From contig JACPPR010000012.1 of NCBI GenBank assembly GCA_016190895.1, positions 1 through 49,656 of the forward strand: a stretch of 49,656 bases of DNA, in the 5' to 3' direction. Of the stretch, positions 14,676 through 21,731 are shown one piece after another. The translations under genes and the position numbers were made by a program. The notes beneath the pieces were generated by a model, which saw only the letters and a program-made list of their open reading frames with translations, did no database searches and was not told the origin of the DNA. The DNA is from Chloroflexota bacterium. GTDB lineage: Bacteria > Chloroflexota > Dehalococcoidia > Dehalococcoidales > UBA2162. Position 1 is the stretch's first letter, and the number at the start of each line of letters is the position of its first letter.

Positions 14676-15728
14676 TTATTGCGTTCTCTTGTCGACCAAT
14701 CCCGGGTTTACCATGCCGCCGTTTTGGGCGCCGCCGAACATCGACGTGGTGAACTGGTTCAACATCATTTCCAGTGTTCGGGCTATCACTCCTTGAACGG
14801 GTTCCGGCACTGTGGCGATATCTGCTTTTTCCTTCTTCACCTCCTTCAGTTCGTTGATTCTCTCATCGATATGCATGGTCGCTCTGGCTGCCGCTCCTGC
14901 GGCAGCCGCTTCGGCGATACCCATGCTCGACTCCTTGGCTCTGGCGACGGCTGCGTCCAGTTCTTCTCGCGATTTCTCCATCATCTCGAGTACCGGCCTG
15001 GCCATAATAGCCAGAGCTTCGGCTTCCGTCTTTCTTACCTCGGTCATCCGGTGCACCATCTCAATGGCGGCGGCCCATTTCATCAGCGCTCTGAAGTCCT
15101 TTTCTCCGTTCACCCCATCCTCGACGGCCATCTGCCAGATGACGGCTTCCGGTGCGATCATCTCCCCCTTCCCGTTCTTGATCACCAGGGGAATGGTCGA
15201 GACCTTTTCTTCTTCAGACTCATTCTTCGCCTCCAACTCCTTTGAAATCACGTCCCGTACGGTCGTCGGGCTATAACCGAGTTCCTCGACAAGCTGTTTG
15301 AAAGTCAGCCCGCGGCCCCGGTGATTGCGTATCTGGTCGGCGATGCTTGGTTCCTCATCCCGCTGAGGCTCTTGCCGTGGTTGCGGTGCCAGCGCTTTCT
15401 CGGGAGCCGGCTGTATCGCCGTCTCCGTCTTGCCGCCGGTTCCCGGCTCCTGGTATTGCTGCCCGTTCTGCGCCGTATCTCCGGGCGCCTTTTCCACCGC
15501 CGGAGTTGCCGGCTGATTTATTACAGTCGACTGGGCATCGGTTTGCTTTGCTCCGGGAGTCGAATCAGGCTCGCGTCTTTCTACAGACGCCGGTACCGCT
15601 ACCGCCGGGGCGGATTCTCCTTCCCCTTTGGCCGCGGTCGGCCCGGTCGTCTTACGATGGACGTTGCTGTGTCCTCCCAATCCCTGCATGGTCTTAAACT
15701 TCCTTCCGCACGTCTTGCATTCAAACAT
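14676..15728 (-). CDS. C2H2 zinc-finger / HTH protein with helical C-terminus
   Basis: 350 aa. A classical C2H2 finger opens the protein: Cys4, Cys7, His20, His24 (C-x2-C-x12-H-x3-H) with the sequence QGLGGH, close to the QALGGH signature of plant zinc fingers. A Pro/Gln/Ala-rich linker spans about 30-125. Residues 128-165 look like a helix-turn-helix (IADQIRNHRGRGLTFKQLVE, then GYSPTTVRDVI). Residues 215-330 are long helices, probably coiled coil. RBS AAGGAGG is 6 bases from the ATG. It is the first gene after the iteron-like gap. It may be a DNA-binding regulator of the cluster, or a DNA-organising or scaffolding protein (inference). Confidence 0.75.
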   Translation of the reverse strand: MFECKTCGRKFKTMQGLGGHSNVHRKTTGPTAAKGEGESAPAVAVPASVERREPDSTPGAKQTDAQSTVINQPATPAVEKAPGDTAQNGQQYQEPGTGGKTETAIQPAPEKALAPQPRQEPQRDEEPSIADQIRNHRGRGLTFKQLVEELGYSPTTVRDVISKELEAKNESEEEKVSTIPLVIKNGKGEMIAPEAVIWQMAVEDGVNGEKDFRALMKWAAAIEMVHRMTEVRKTEAEALAIMARPVLEMMEKSREELDAAVARAKESSMGIAEAAAAGAAARATMHIDERINELKEVKKEKADIATVPEPVQGVIARTLEMMLNQFTTSMFGGAQNGGMVNPGLVDKRTQ

Positions 15729-15781
15729 CGGTTGCCTCCTTGCGCTATTTTTTCATTCTCTCAATCGCTCTACTTGGGGAA

Positions 15782-15853
15782 GTCACTCTGTGACCTCCGC
15801 TTGTGATTACGACAAGTGATTACGTGCCTGTGAATACGATGACTGTGAATACG
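15782..15853. repeat. Iteron-like array of GTGAWTACG (4 copies)
   Basis: In the 203-base gap between the AAA ATPase and the zinc-finger gene, GTGATTACG occurs at 15803 and 15816 and GTGAATACG at 15830 and 15845, with starts 13, 14 and 15 bases apart. A small palindrome, GTCAC-tct-GTGAC (15782-15794), precedes them and an AT-rich stretch (15862-15890) follows. Direct repeats at near-helical spacing beside AT-rich DNA are typical of replication-initiator or regulator binding sites. Because the array lies upstream of the leftward structural cluster, a promoter operator is as likely as an origin. Confidence 0.6.
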
Positions 15854-15931
15854 AGCATCTACCTTAATTCCCCCCTAAATATTTTGCCAGTCGCCGTTTT
15901 CCGGCCGTTTTTCATGGATTTTAGCCTCAGC

Positions 15932-16855
15932 TTACACCCCCTCTCCCCCCCTCCCCTCCAGGGCAAACCTGATCGCCTTTTCGACGCCGAGTTGAGAAAC
16001 TAGACGGCCGGCATAGACCGCTTTTCTGACGTCTTGCGTCCGCCCGTCGAGTCCGGTAGCGATCTGCTCGGCCAGTTCCGGACTCGTTCCCTCCCGGCGG
16101 ACGAGGACGCCCTTAACTACAGTCAGGTACTCTTCCCGGCTGTAGGCACGCAGCTTCCGGATTATGAAGCGGGACCTTAGCTCTGGCGAGAGCAGGTCGG
16201 CCCGGTTTGCCGCCGCCACTACCCGGACTTCATGGGTCACCGACATCTCCCTGCCGACCTTAGCCCGAACCAGCCTGCCGCCCTCCATCATGGAGAGCAA
16301 TCCGGCTGTGTCGGAGGCATTCATTTTATCCAACTCATCTATCAATACAAAACGAGGCCGAACGTCCCCTATCCTGTCCCAAAGTCCTCCTTTCGACGTC
16401 CCTGAGCCCACGAGCCAGAGTACGTCTCCACCCGCCGCCCGCTCGATGTCCCACAGGAACAGGCTCTTGGCGAGAGCCGGCGGGCCGTCCAGAAGGACAT
16501 GAACTGGCTTCTCAGCCAGCAGACACGCCTGGAGAAGCTCTTTCGTTTCCTCATGCCCGACGATGTCCTCGAAGAGCCTATCGGGAACGGACTCCACCTG
16601 GCCCGTCTGTTTCGAATCGGCGGCCGCCTCTGCGGATAGCAGCAACCTGGCTTTCGGGCTCAGGCGATAGCCGTGATATTTGTTGGATTCGTAGACATCA
16701 TCCAAGTAGCCTTCCATATACAGCTTGTTGACTGTAGCAGCGTTCAAGCGAACATCACGGCTTCTCCAGCCGGCCATTCCTCTGAAACTCTCCGGGTCGG
16801 TGCTGTCTTCAGCCTCGGCGATGCGCTTCAGTAGTTCAATCGTGTCTTCTTTCAC
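15932..16855 (-). CDS. MoxR-like AAA+ ATPase, 307 aa
   Basis: N-terminal winged-helix-like region (about 1-75; NKLYMEGYLDDV, YHGYRLSPKARLLL), then an AAA+ module. Walker A is GPPALAKSLF (about 139-148), Walker B FVLIDELDKM, sensor 1 AAANRAD, followed by the Arg-containing SPELRSRF and a helical lid. The sequence IVGHEETKELL is typical of the MoxR/RuvB-like group. The start is GTG, with GGAGG eight bases upstream. MoxR ATPases act as chaperones in assembling complexes or, in some viruses and plasmids, in replication. With a J-domain protein just upstream, a chaperone role in assembly is plausible (inference). Confidence 0.85.
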   Translation of the reverse strand: MKEDTIELLKRIAEAEDSTDPESFRGMAGWRSRDVRLNAATVNKLYMEGYLDDVYESNKYHGYRLSPKARLLLSAEAAADSKQTGQVESVPDRLFEDIVGHEETKELLQACLLAEKPVHVLLDGPPALAKSLFLWDIERAAGGDVLWLVGSGTSKGGLWDRIGDVRPRFVLIDELDKMNASDTAGLLSMMEGGRLVRAKVGREMSVTHEVRVVAAANRADLLSPELRSRFIIRKLRAYSREEYLTVVKGVLVRREGTSPELAEQIATGLDGRTQDVRKAVYAGRLVSQLGVEKAIRFALEGRGGEGV

Positions 16856-16879
16856 AACCTCAACCTCCTTTGAGAATAG

Positions 16880-17194
16880 TTAGCGCCACCCTCGGTCTTC
16901 TTTGATCGCTTCATAAGCCGCCTGCACCTGGCGGAAAAACAGCGTTGTACCCTTGACGCTCGCGGTATCGGGGTGCAGGTAGTGGGCCAGTTCGCGGTAC
17001 CGCTTCTTCACCTCCTGCTCGCTCGCTGATGCATCCAGCTCTAGGATGAAGTACGCGCTGATGCCCTGCCGTTGGCGCGCTGAACCGGGCGGGGCGAGGA
17101 CACCCTTCATCACGTCTCTCAGCCAGTTCTCGGTCTCTTCCCGAAGCGCTTCGTAGAAGCGGAATGTCGCTCGGTTGAAGGGGTTTTCCCGCAT
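16880..17194 (-). CDS. J-domain (DnaJ-like) protein, 104 aa
   Basis: Residues about 48-104 are a J-domain: FILELDASASEQEVKKRYRELAHYLHPDT with the diagnostic HPD, then FFRQVQAAYEAIKE. The N-terminal 45 residues are helical and not part of a standard DnaJ. There is no G/F region or zinc domain. J-domains stimulate Hsp70 ATPase and recruit clients. No DnaK is encoded nearby, so it would use the host chaperone. RBS AAGGAGG precedes the ATG. Located between the primase-side genes and the AAA ATPase, it may help replication-complex or particle assembly. Confidence 0.85.
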   Translation of the reverse strand: MRENPFNRATFRFYEALREETENWLRDVMKGVLAPPGSARQRQGISAYFILELDASASEQEVKKRYRELAHYLHPDTASVKGTTLFFRQVQAAYEAIKEDRGWR

Positions 17195-17451
17195 TTCCTC
17201 GCACCTCCTTTCCTCAGTCGGCCGGCAAGATCAACCCAGCCTCGCTCTTCCTCGGGAACCGGCGGTCCCAGGCGGTCAAAGTCGGGGCACTCCTGGCAGA
17301 CGGCGAAGACCAGCGGCTCACCCTCAGTGAGACGTCTTAAAGGGAGACCGCCGCCGCTCGACTGGGGCAGAAACCGGTGCCTGTAGCGGCAGCGGATCTC
17401 GCTGCCGGTTACCCGTGCGTGGAAACACTCGTATAAGCTTCTTTCCGTCAT
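17119..17451 (-). CDS. Small Cys-rich protein, 110 aa
   Basis: Cysteines are arranged CFHARVTGSEIRC early and CQEC in the middle (FAVCQECPDF), suggesting a zinc- or Fe-S-binding fold. The family is not recognised. The start overlaps the stop of the primase gene (ATGA), with AGGAGAGAAGG upstream. The last 25 residues overlap the J-domain gene in another frame and look unstructured, so only the first 85 residues are likely to be folded. Possibly an accessory to the replication genes, by position only. Confidence 0.6.
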   Translation of the reverse strand: MTERSLYECFHARVTGSEIRCRYRHRFLPQSSGGGLPLRRLTEGEPLVFAVCQECPDFDRLGPPVPEEERGWVDLAGRLRKGGARKCGKTPSTERHSASTKRFGKRPRTG

Positions 17452-19787
17452 TTCCTTCTCTCCTCGAGCCATTGTCCGACGGCCTTAAGGTGACGTTCGT
17501 TGGCAGGTATGTAGTTGAGGAGCTTCTCCAGGTCGACGCAGTTTTCGCCGGGACCAAGATGGATCATGGGCTTACCTTCTCTGCCCCAGATGGCTAGAGC
17601 TTCCTCAATATTCATCCCGATTTTTTCTTCGGTATCCCTTAAAAAACCGTCAACACTGTCAAAACCGTCACTCTTAGCTTCAAAATCCAGTGACGGTTTT
17701 TTCTCAGCCGGAGAACCGTCCCTAAAACCGTCCCTAGCTGGCTCCACGCCTGCGAGTGACAGTAGTGACGGTTTTGACGGATTTTCCTGGGATAGCGAGA
17801 AGTCGGTTGAAAGCCCGTACCGGGCGGCAAGGTGCGCTATCTTCTCCTGGTCCCAATCGATAATCCGCCGGCCGCCCGTTACCCTCTTCTTCTCGAAACC
17901 GATCTGCCTGGTTAGCCAGCCCACTCTTTCCGACGTGAGAACTTGAGCTTCTTCATCCATTTGATTAGCTTTTTCGGCAATACTCTTGCTGGTTAGCTCT
18001 TCAACTTGCTCTTTGTGAAGCTCTATCATGGCAGCTAGAACTCTGCCTGCCTGACCTTCACGTCTCCTTGAGAACAGACCTTCCTGCAGCCGCCGGACGA
18101 AACCGGTCAAGGCTTCGACCATCGCGCCGTCGCCGTTGAGCATGGCCTTTAGCGGGATAAGTATCTCCTGGAGTCGGGGCTGCAGGTTGGGTTCCAGCAG
18201 CTCATTACCGAATGTTTTACCTCTCAACCGCATCAGATTGGCCAGACGGAAGGTCAGCAGCTTGGAACGCAGGTCATCGACTTCCTTTTCAAAGCTTCGC
18301 GGTAGTACTCTCGGGATATCGTCGCGAGTGAGCGGCAGCATCTCGGCGGTCAGGCACCGGCTCTCCAGGGCTTCGTCCTTGAAGTGAAAACGGGTGGCTA
18401 TCAGCTTTGGGCCGAAGACCTGGTAACTCCTGGGAAACCACTTACCATTTTCCTTGTCGGCTCTCAGGACCGGCATGCCGGGGCGGTAGCCGTTGTTCAG
18501 GAGCTTCACCATCTCCACCCAGGCGGCAGAGTCTTTGAAATCGGCCTCATCGAATACCAGCGTCCCCCGGAACTCCTCCAGTATCCTGAATATCGGCGCC
18601 GGGGTGGTTGCCCCCGAGGCAAAGATAGGGCGGAAGCAGACAGCTCCGGCTACCTGCAGGAACCTGGTCTTGCCGGTGCCCCAGTCTCCGATAACTCTCA
18701 AGTAGGGTATTGAAGGAGCAAACTCGAAAACCCAGGTCAGTAGGACATAGAGAGCGGTTATCTCCTCGAAGTCGGCCGGCAGTTCAAGATACTTGTGCAG
18801 AAAACCTCTTATCTCGCTGAACAGCCGGGTCTGGGAATCGTAGGGAGCGGCGGTGCTGGCGAAGTGCACTACTTCCCCCACCAGGGCGTCGCGGGTAGGG
18901 AAGTAGCTGAACTTGGCGGTGTCGTGCTGGTAGGCTTTCCTGACCGAGCCGTTGAAGCCGACGATGAAATAGCGCTCGTCGCCGCTGACGACCATCTCTC
19001 CCACCGTGCCATCGGGCAAGACGAACCCTGAGACGAAGCGCTCCCGGTCCTGCTTCTCTTCAAGCTTGAGTTCGCCCGCCAGCTTTTCGGCATCCTGTAA
19101 CGTGTAGCGCAGCAGATAGTCGTCGATGCCCGTCTTGCTTTGTCCCTCGAGCTGGGGAAGCTGGATAACGTGAACTGTCGCCCCCTTACGTTTGAGGTGC
19201 TCGCCGATGTGCTCCAGAGCCTTTCGTACCAGGTCCTTGGAGACGATATCGGAGTCGAAGGCGAGGTAAACCGTTCTGCCCTTAAGAGCGATATAATCCC
19301 AGTCGGCCAGAAAGGTGGTGCCGCCGAACTGGTTCTTGCCCTTGAACCCCCATACCCCGGTGACCGAGATTGCGCAGGCGCCCCTGGAAGCAAGAGCGTC
19401 GGCTTTCTTCGAGCCTTCGGTGATCCATAACGCAACATGGGGATTGCCTATCATCTTCTGGCACCGGGGCGGGCAGTCGAGCCGGTTCGAGGAGCCGGAC
19501 GGAGATTCATACTTGACCGCTTTGCCCCGGCTGTTAGCGCGGGGATTGTCAGGCCGAAACTGGTGACCTGCCTCCTTGCCGTCCACTGACCAGAGCGGAA
19601 TGAGGATACCGGGAGCTCGCTGCTGGGCAGGTGTAAAGCCGAATTTCTCAAGTTCAGACTTACCCAGGAGACTCCGGTATCCTCTTTCCTTGATCACTTC
19701 CATATTGATGCCGCTGCCCTGACTCAAGTGCTGGAAGTGGTCGGTCAGGAGCGCGGGCACAATCTCTGAAAAGACGGGATCAACCAT
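17448..19787 (-). CDS. TOPRIM primase-helicase (replication protein), 779 aa
   Basis: Residues about 100-240 form a TOPRIM-like DUF3854-type domain: WITEGSKKADALASRG, then YLAFDSDI and KTGIDDYL carry the acidic residues. Residues about 345-520 form a helicase-type ATPase with Walker A GDWGTGKT (367-374) and Walker B LVFDEADF (410-417). The rest is helical, with a winged-helix-like part (RVGWLTRQIGFEKKRV). The tail from about residue 670 is low-complexity, with recurring KPS and DGF encoded by the DNA repeats described separately. Such proteins are the replicative primase-helicases of plasmids and viruses. It is the core replication gene of the element. Confidence 0.85.
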   Translation of the reverse strand: MVDPVFSEIVPALLTDHFQHLSQGSGINMEVIKERGYRSLLGKSELEKFGFTPAQQRAPGILIPLWSVDGKEAGHQFRPDNPRANSRGKAVKYESPSGSSNRLDCPPRCQKMIGNPHVALWITEGSKKADALASRGACAISVTGVWGFKGKNQFGGTTFLADWDYIALKGRTVYLAFDSDIVSKDLVRKALEHIGEHLKRKGATVHVIQLPQLEGQSKTGIDDYLLRYTLQDAEKLAGELKLEEKQDRERFVSGFVLPDGTVGEMVVSGDERYFIVGFNGSVRKAYQHDTAKFSYFPTRDALVGEVVHFASTAAPYDSQTRLFSEIRGFLHKYLELPADFEEITALYVLLTWVFEFAPSIPYLRVIGDWGTGKTRFLQVAGAVCFRPIFASGATTPAPIFRILEEFRGTLVFDEADFKDSAAWVEMVKLLNNGYRPGMPVLRADKENGKWFPRSYQVFGPKLIATRFHFKDEALESRCLTAEMLPLTRDDIPRVLPRSFEKEVDDLRSKLLTFRLANLMRLRGKTFGNELLEPNLQPRLQEILIPLKAMLNGDGAMVEALTGFVRRLQEGLFSRRREGQAGRVLAAMIELHKEQVEELTSKSIAEKANQMDEEAQVLTSERVGWLTRQIGFEKKRVTGGRRIIDWDQEKIAHLAARYGLSTDFSLSQENPSKPSLLSLAGVEPARDGFRDGSPAEKKPSLDFEAKSDGFDSVDGFLRDTEEKIGMNIEEALAIWGREGKPMIHLGPGENCVDLEKLLNYIPANERHLKAVGQWLEERRK
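17643..17785. repeat. Iteron-like cluster of AAAACCGTCA inside the primase gene
   Basis: The 10-mer AAAACCGTCA or its complement occurs at 17643-17652, 17661-17670, 17691-17700 (inverted), 17724-17733 (one change) and 17766-17775 (inverted), with partial copies at 17714-17720 and 17775-17785. The copies occur in both orientations and in different codon contexts, giving the low-complexity KPS/DGF tail of the protein. This suggests that the DNA, not the protein, is conserved: a possible replication origin or initiator-binding region embedded in the 3' part of the replication gene. Confidence 0.65.
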
Positions 19788-19823
19788 GTTGCTCCTTATT
19801 GCGGGATAAAGCCTTTAGCTAAA

Positions 19824-20804
19824 TTAGATGTGCTCGGCCTGGCGTTCCAGAGTCTTCAGGAAGTGATCGAGAGACTCGGCGGTAACCTGGAACGGCGGGG
19901 TGAGCAGGTCGAAGTCGCTCAACCGGACGTCCAGGCGGTAGTTTCTCTTGAACCAGTCGGCTACCTGAGAGTCCCGGACATCAAGCTGCCAGACTTTGCT
20001 CTTCACCCTGTCCCAGAGGTCGATCAGCGCCCTGTCGGTACTGATATTAGGGCTTGCCGGTTTTCCCGGTCTGAGCGCTTCATCAGGAAATAGGTCGTCC
20101 GGGGCTTCGCTGTCCGGCGCCGGCAGAAGCAGTGCCTGTCCGGGCGGCATCTGGGCAAACCTCTGGATTTCGGCCAGCGTGTAGCGAGCGGTAAGGCTCA
20201 GAACCCGGACCGTTTTCTTAATTCCCTCAGGCCGTACCTCCTGTTCAATCAATCTGAGGGAGAGAGGTATCATCGAAAGCCGGCCGCAGGCGCCGCGGAT
20301 AAGCTTCAGAGAGGAGTTGATGTTTACTATGGAATAGACCGAGCTCGTGTCCAACTGGTAGACGCCCAGACCGGGACAATCGGGCAGGAGGAACTGGAGG
20401 TTCATCACCCTGCGGCACGGACCTTGCTGGTAATAGACGCACTTGGCGGGGTTGCAGGTGACTTCCCGTAGCTCGGTGGATTCCGATACCTGGCCGGCTT
20501 GATCGCCGGGGTGAATATCGGCTCTCGACACGGCAACGAGTCCGTCGCCGCGGCAGATGAGCGCTCTCGTTGCCGAGTAGCATCTCAGGTACTGGCTGGT
20601 CCACTGCGTCTCGTCCTCGGTAGGAAACATGACGCGAAGCTCCCTGGGTTTCTCTCCGAAGACCTTCTTTACCTCGTCCGGACAGACGAAGTAATCCGTC
20701 GGTGAAGGGTAGGGGATTCCTTCATCGGTTTCCTTCTTGACCCCCAGCCTTATCTTCCCCAGGCGGGGGAGTCTTATGACTTCGCTTACTCCTTTGATTG
20801 GCAT
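19824..20804 (-). CDS. Gp3-like recombination directionality factor (probable)
   Basis: 326 aa. It begins with RLPRLGKIRLGVKK and continues with GIPYPSPTDYFV, a long Cys-containing middle (CNPAKCVYYQQGPC) and CPGLGVYQLDTSS. From memory this matches the family of directionality factors typified by phiC31 Gp3 that switch large serine integrases from integration to excision. No search could be run, so the call rests on recognised pattern and on context: a large serine integrase is encoded 2 kb away. The start with GGAGG six bases upstream (20804) is preferred to the ATG at 20822. Expected partner: the integrase at 22,673. Confidence 0.7.
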   Translation of the reverse strand: MPIKGVSEVIRLPRLGKIRLGVKKETDEGIPYPSPTDYFVCPDEVKKVFGEKPRELRVMFPTEDETQWTSQYLRCYSATRALICRGDGLVAVSRADIHPGDQAGQVSESTELREVTCNPAKCVYYQQGPCRRVMNLQFLLPDCPGLGVYQLDTSSVYSIVNINSSLKLIRGACGRLSMIPLSLRLIEQEVRPEGIKKTVRVLSLTARYTLAEIQRFAQMPPGQALLLPAPDSEAPDDLFPDEALRPGKPASPNISTDRALIDLWDRVKSKVWQLDVRDSQVADWFKRNYRLDVRLSDFDLLTPPFQVTAESLDHFLKTLERQAEHI

Positions 20805-20946
20805 GGTCAACCTCCATTTCATTTACTTTGCTTACTCCCGGTCCTGCTTCGCCTCGGTCTATCTCGCCCAGGTAAGCCCGGACGATCATCCTCGCCAGTA
20901 TCCTGAGTCCGGCTTCACGCTTATTCGACTTTGCCTCGGTCACCAT
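20722..20946 (-). CDS. Small basic hypothetical protein, 74 aa
   Basis: The N-terminal half is an amphipathic helix, LRILARMIVRAYLGEID. The second half is polar and basic and runs 83 bases into the directionality-factor gene in another frame. It overlaps the 3' end of the Cro-like gene by 26 bases. Such overlaps at both ends and a purine-rich stretch before the ATG make it plausible, but the C-terminal half could be non-functional read-through. Function unknown. Confidence 0.45.
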   Translation of the reverse strand: MVTEAKSNKREAGLRILARMIVRAYLGEIDRGEAGPGVSKVNEMEVDHANQRSKRSHKTPPPGEDKAGGQEGNR

Positions 20947-21166
20947 TACTGCCTTCCTCGATAAAGAACAGGTCGTCAAAGGTATAGTCTTTCAGATGCT
21001 CCAGAATCAGCCGCCTCATGGTTGGAGAGGGTTCCCTTTTGCCGGTGATGATGTAGGACATGTGACTGCGCGAAAACCCGATTCGTTCAGCCAGGTCGCG
21101 CTGGGAGAGATTCTCCTTCGAGAGGGCAATTTCAAACGCACGCTGGTTTACCTTGACCCTAACCAT
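20921..21166 (-). CDS. Cro-like HTH regulator, 81 aa
   Basis: A single XRE-type helix-turn-helix, LSQRDLAERIGFSRSHMSYI, fills residues 20-40, with TGKREPSP and a short helical tail. An ATG two codons earlier is possible, but AGAGG is correctly spaced for the start used. It is the first gene leftward from the divergent control region and faces the larger XRE regulator, the arrangement of a cI/cro-type switch. It probably binds the GATAGC operators described below. Confidence 0.82.
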   Translation of the reverse strand: MVRVKVNQRAFEIALSKENLSQRDLAERIGFSRSHMSYIITGKREPSPTMRRLILEHLKDYTFDDLFFIEEGSNGDRGKVE

Positions 21167-21172
21167 CGACAT

Positions 21173-21331
21173 ACCTCTGTGGACGAATTGCTTACTGTAG
21201 TATATAATGGAGAGAGGATAAGCTGTCAATAGATTTTTGTCACTCTAGATAGCGTTTTGATAGCGGTTGTGTTTGACTTTCTCCACAAAAGGTGCTATCA
21301 TGGCTATCATGCCTGAAGGAGGTGAGACATC
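21173..21331. promoter_or_regulatory. Divergent promoters with GATAGC operators (genetic switch)
   Basis: The rightward promoter is TTGACT (21273-21278), 17 bases, TATCAT (21296-21301), followed by AAGGAGGTG (21316-21324) seven bases before the XRE ATG. The leftward promoter is TTGACA (21224-21229, minus strand) with TATATA 17 bases away (21201-21206). Between and over them lie GATAGCG at 21248 and 21259 (11 bases apart) and the inverted GCTATC at 21294 and 21303. The last pair covers the rightward -10. Two half-sites in each orientation fit cooperative binding by the two HTH proteins and repression of at least the rightward promoter. Confidence 0.75.
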
Positions 21332-21727
21332 ATGGTGGAGAACTTCGGCGAATACCTGAGAACCTTGCGACTCGAAAAGAGGTATTCACTCAGGGAAGTC
21401 GAGCAGATGTCCGGGGTATCCAACTCATACCTGGGACTTATCGAGCGCGGCCAGCGGCCGATACCCGGCGCCGACATCATCAAGAAGCTCGCCCCCGTCT
21501 TCGACGTCCCGATAAGAGACATGCTCGCTGCCGCCGGTTATCTCAAGGTCGAAGACATTACCTTGACTGACGAGGATGAAGTGGAGATGGCTTTTCAGTA
21601 CGTGATGAATGACCCCAGGTATAAGTCGGGCACCCGGATAAAGGGCGGCCTTAATACCGAGGTCAAACGCTTCGTTGTGGAGATGTACGAAAAGGCGACG
21701 GGGAAGAAGCTTTTGCCGGGAGGCTGA
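21332..21727 (+). CDS. XRE-family transcriptional regulator, 131 aa
   Basis: Residues 3-70 are a full XRE helix-turn-helix (YLRTLRLEKRYSLREVEQMS, then VSNSYLGLIERGQRPIPGADI). The tail has charged helices. It is coupled to the ImmA-like gene 4 bases downstream. Such HTH/ImmA pairs in integrative elements keep the element silent until the protease removes the repressor, as in ICEBs1. Its promoter overlaps GATAGC operators, so autoregulation is likely. Confidence 0.88.
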   Translation: MVENFGEYLRTLRLEKRYSLREVEQMSGVSNSYLGLIERGQRPIPGADIIKKLAPVFDVPIRDMLAAAGYLKVEDITLTDEDEVEMAFQYVMNDPRYKSGTRIKGGLNTEVKRFVVEMYEKATGKKLLPGG

Positions 21728-21731
21728 CCTG

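Noticed and set aside
14547-15245. Plus-strand ORF of 232 codons
   Set aside because: Antisense of the zinc-finger gene, rich in His/Leu/Arg, no family resemblance.
15803-15853. CRISPR array
   Set aside because: Units of 9 bases with 4-6 base gaps are far too short; no cas genes.
12965-16855. Gas-vesicle cluster (MoxR/GvpN-like ATPase with small hydrophobic proteins)
   Set aside because: The small proteins do not resemble GvpA, and no other Gvp protein is present.
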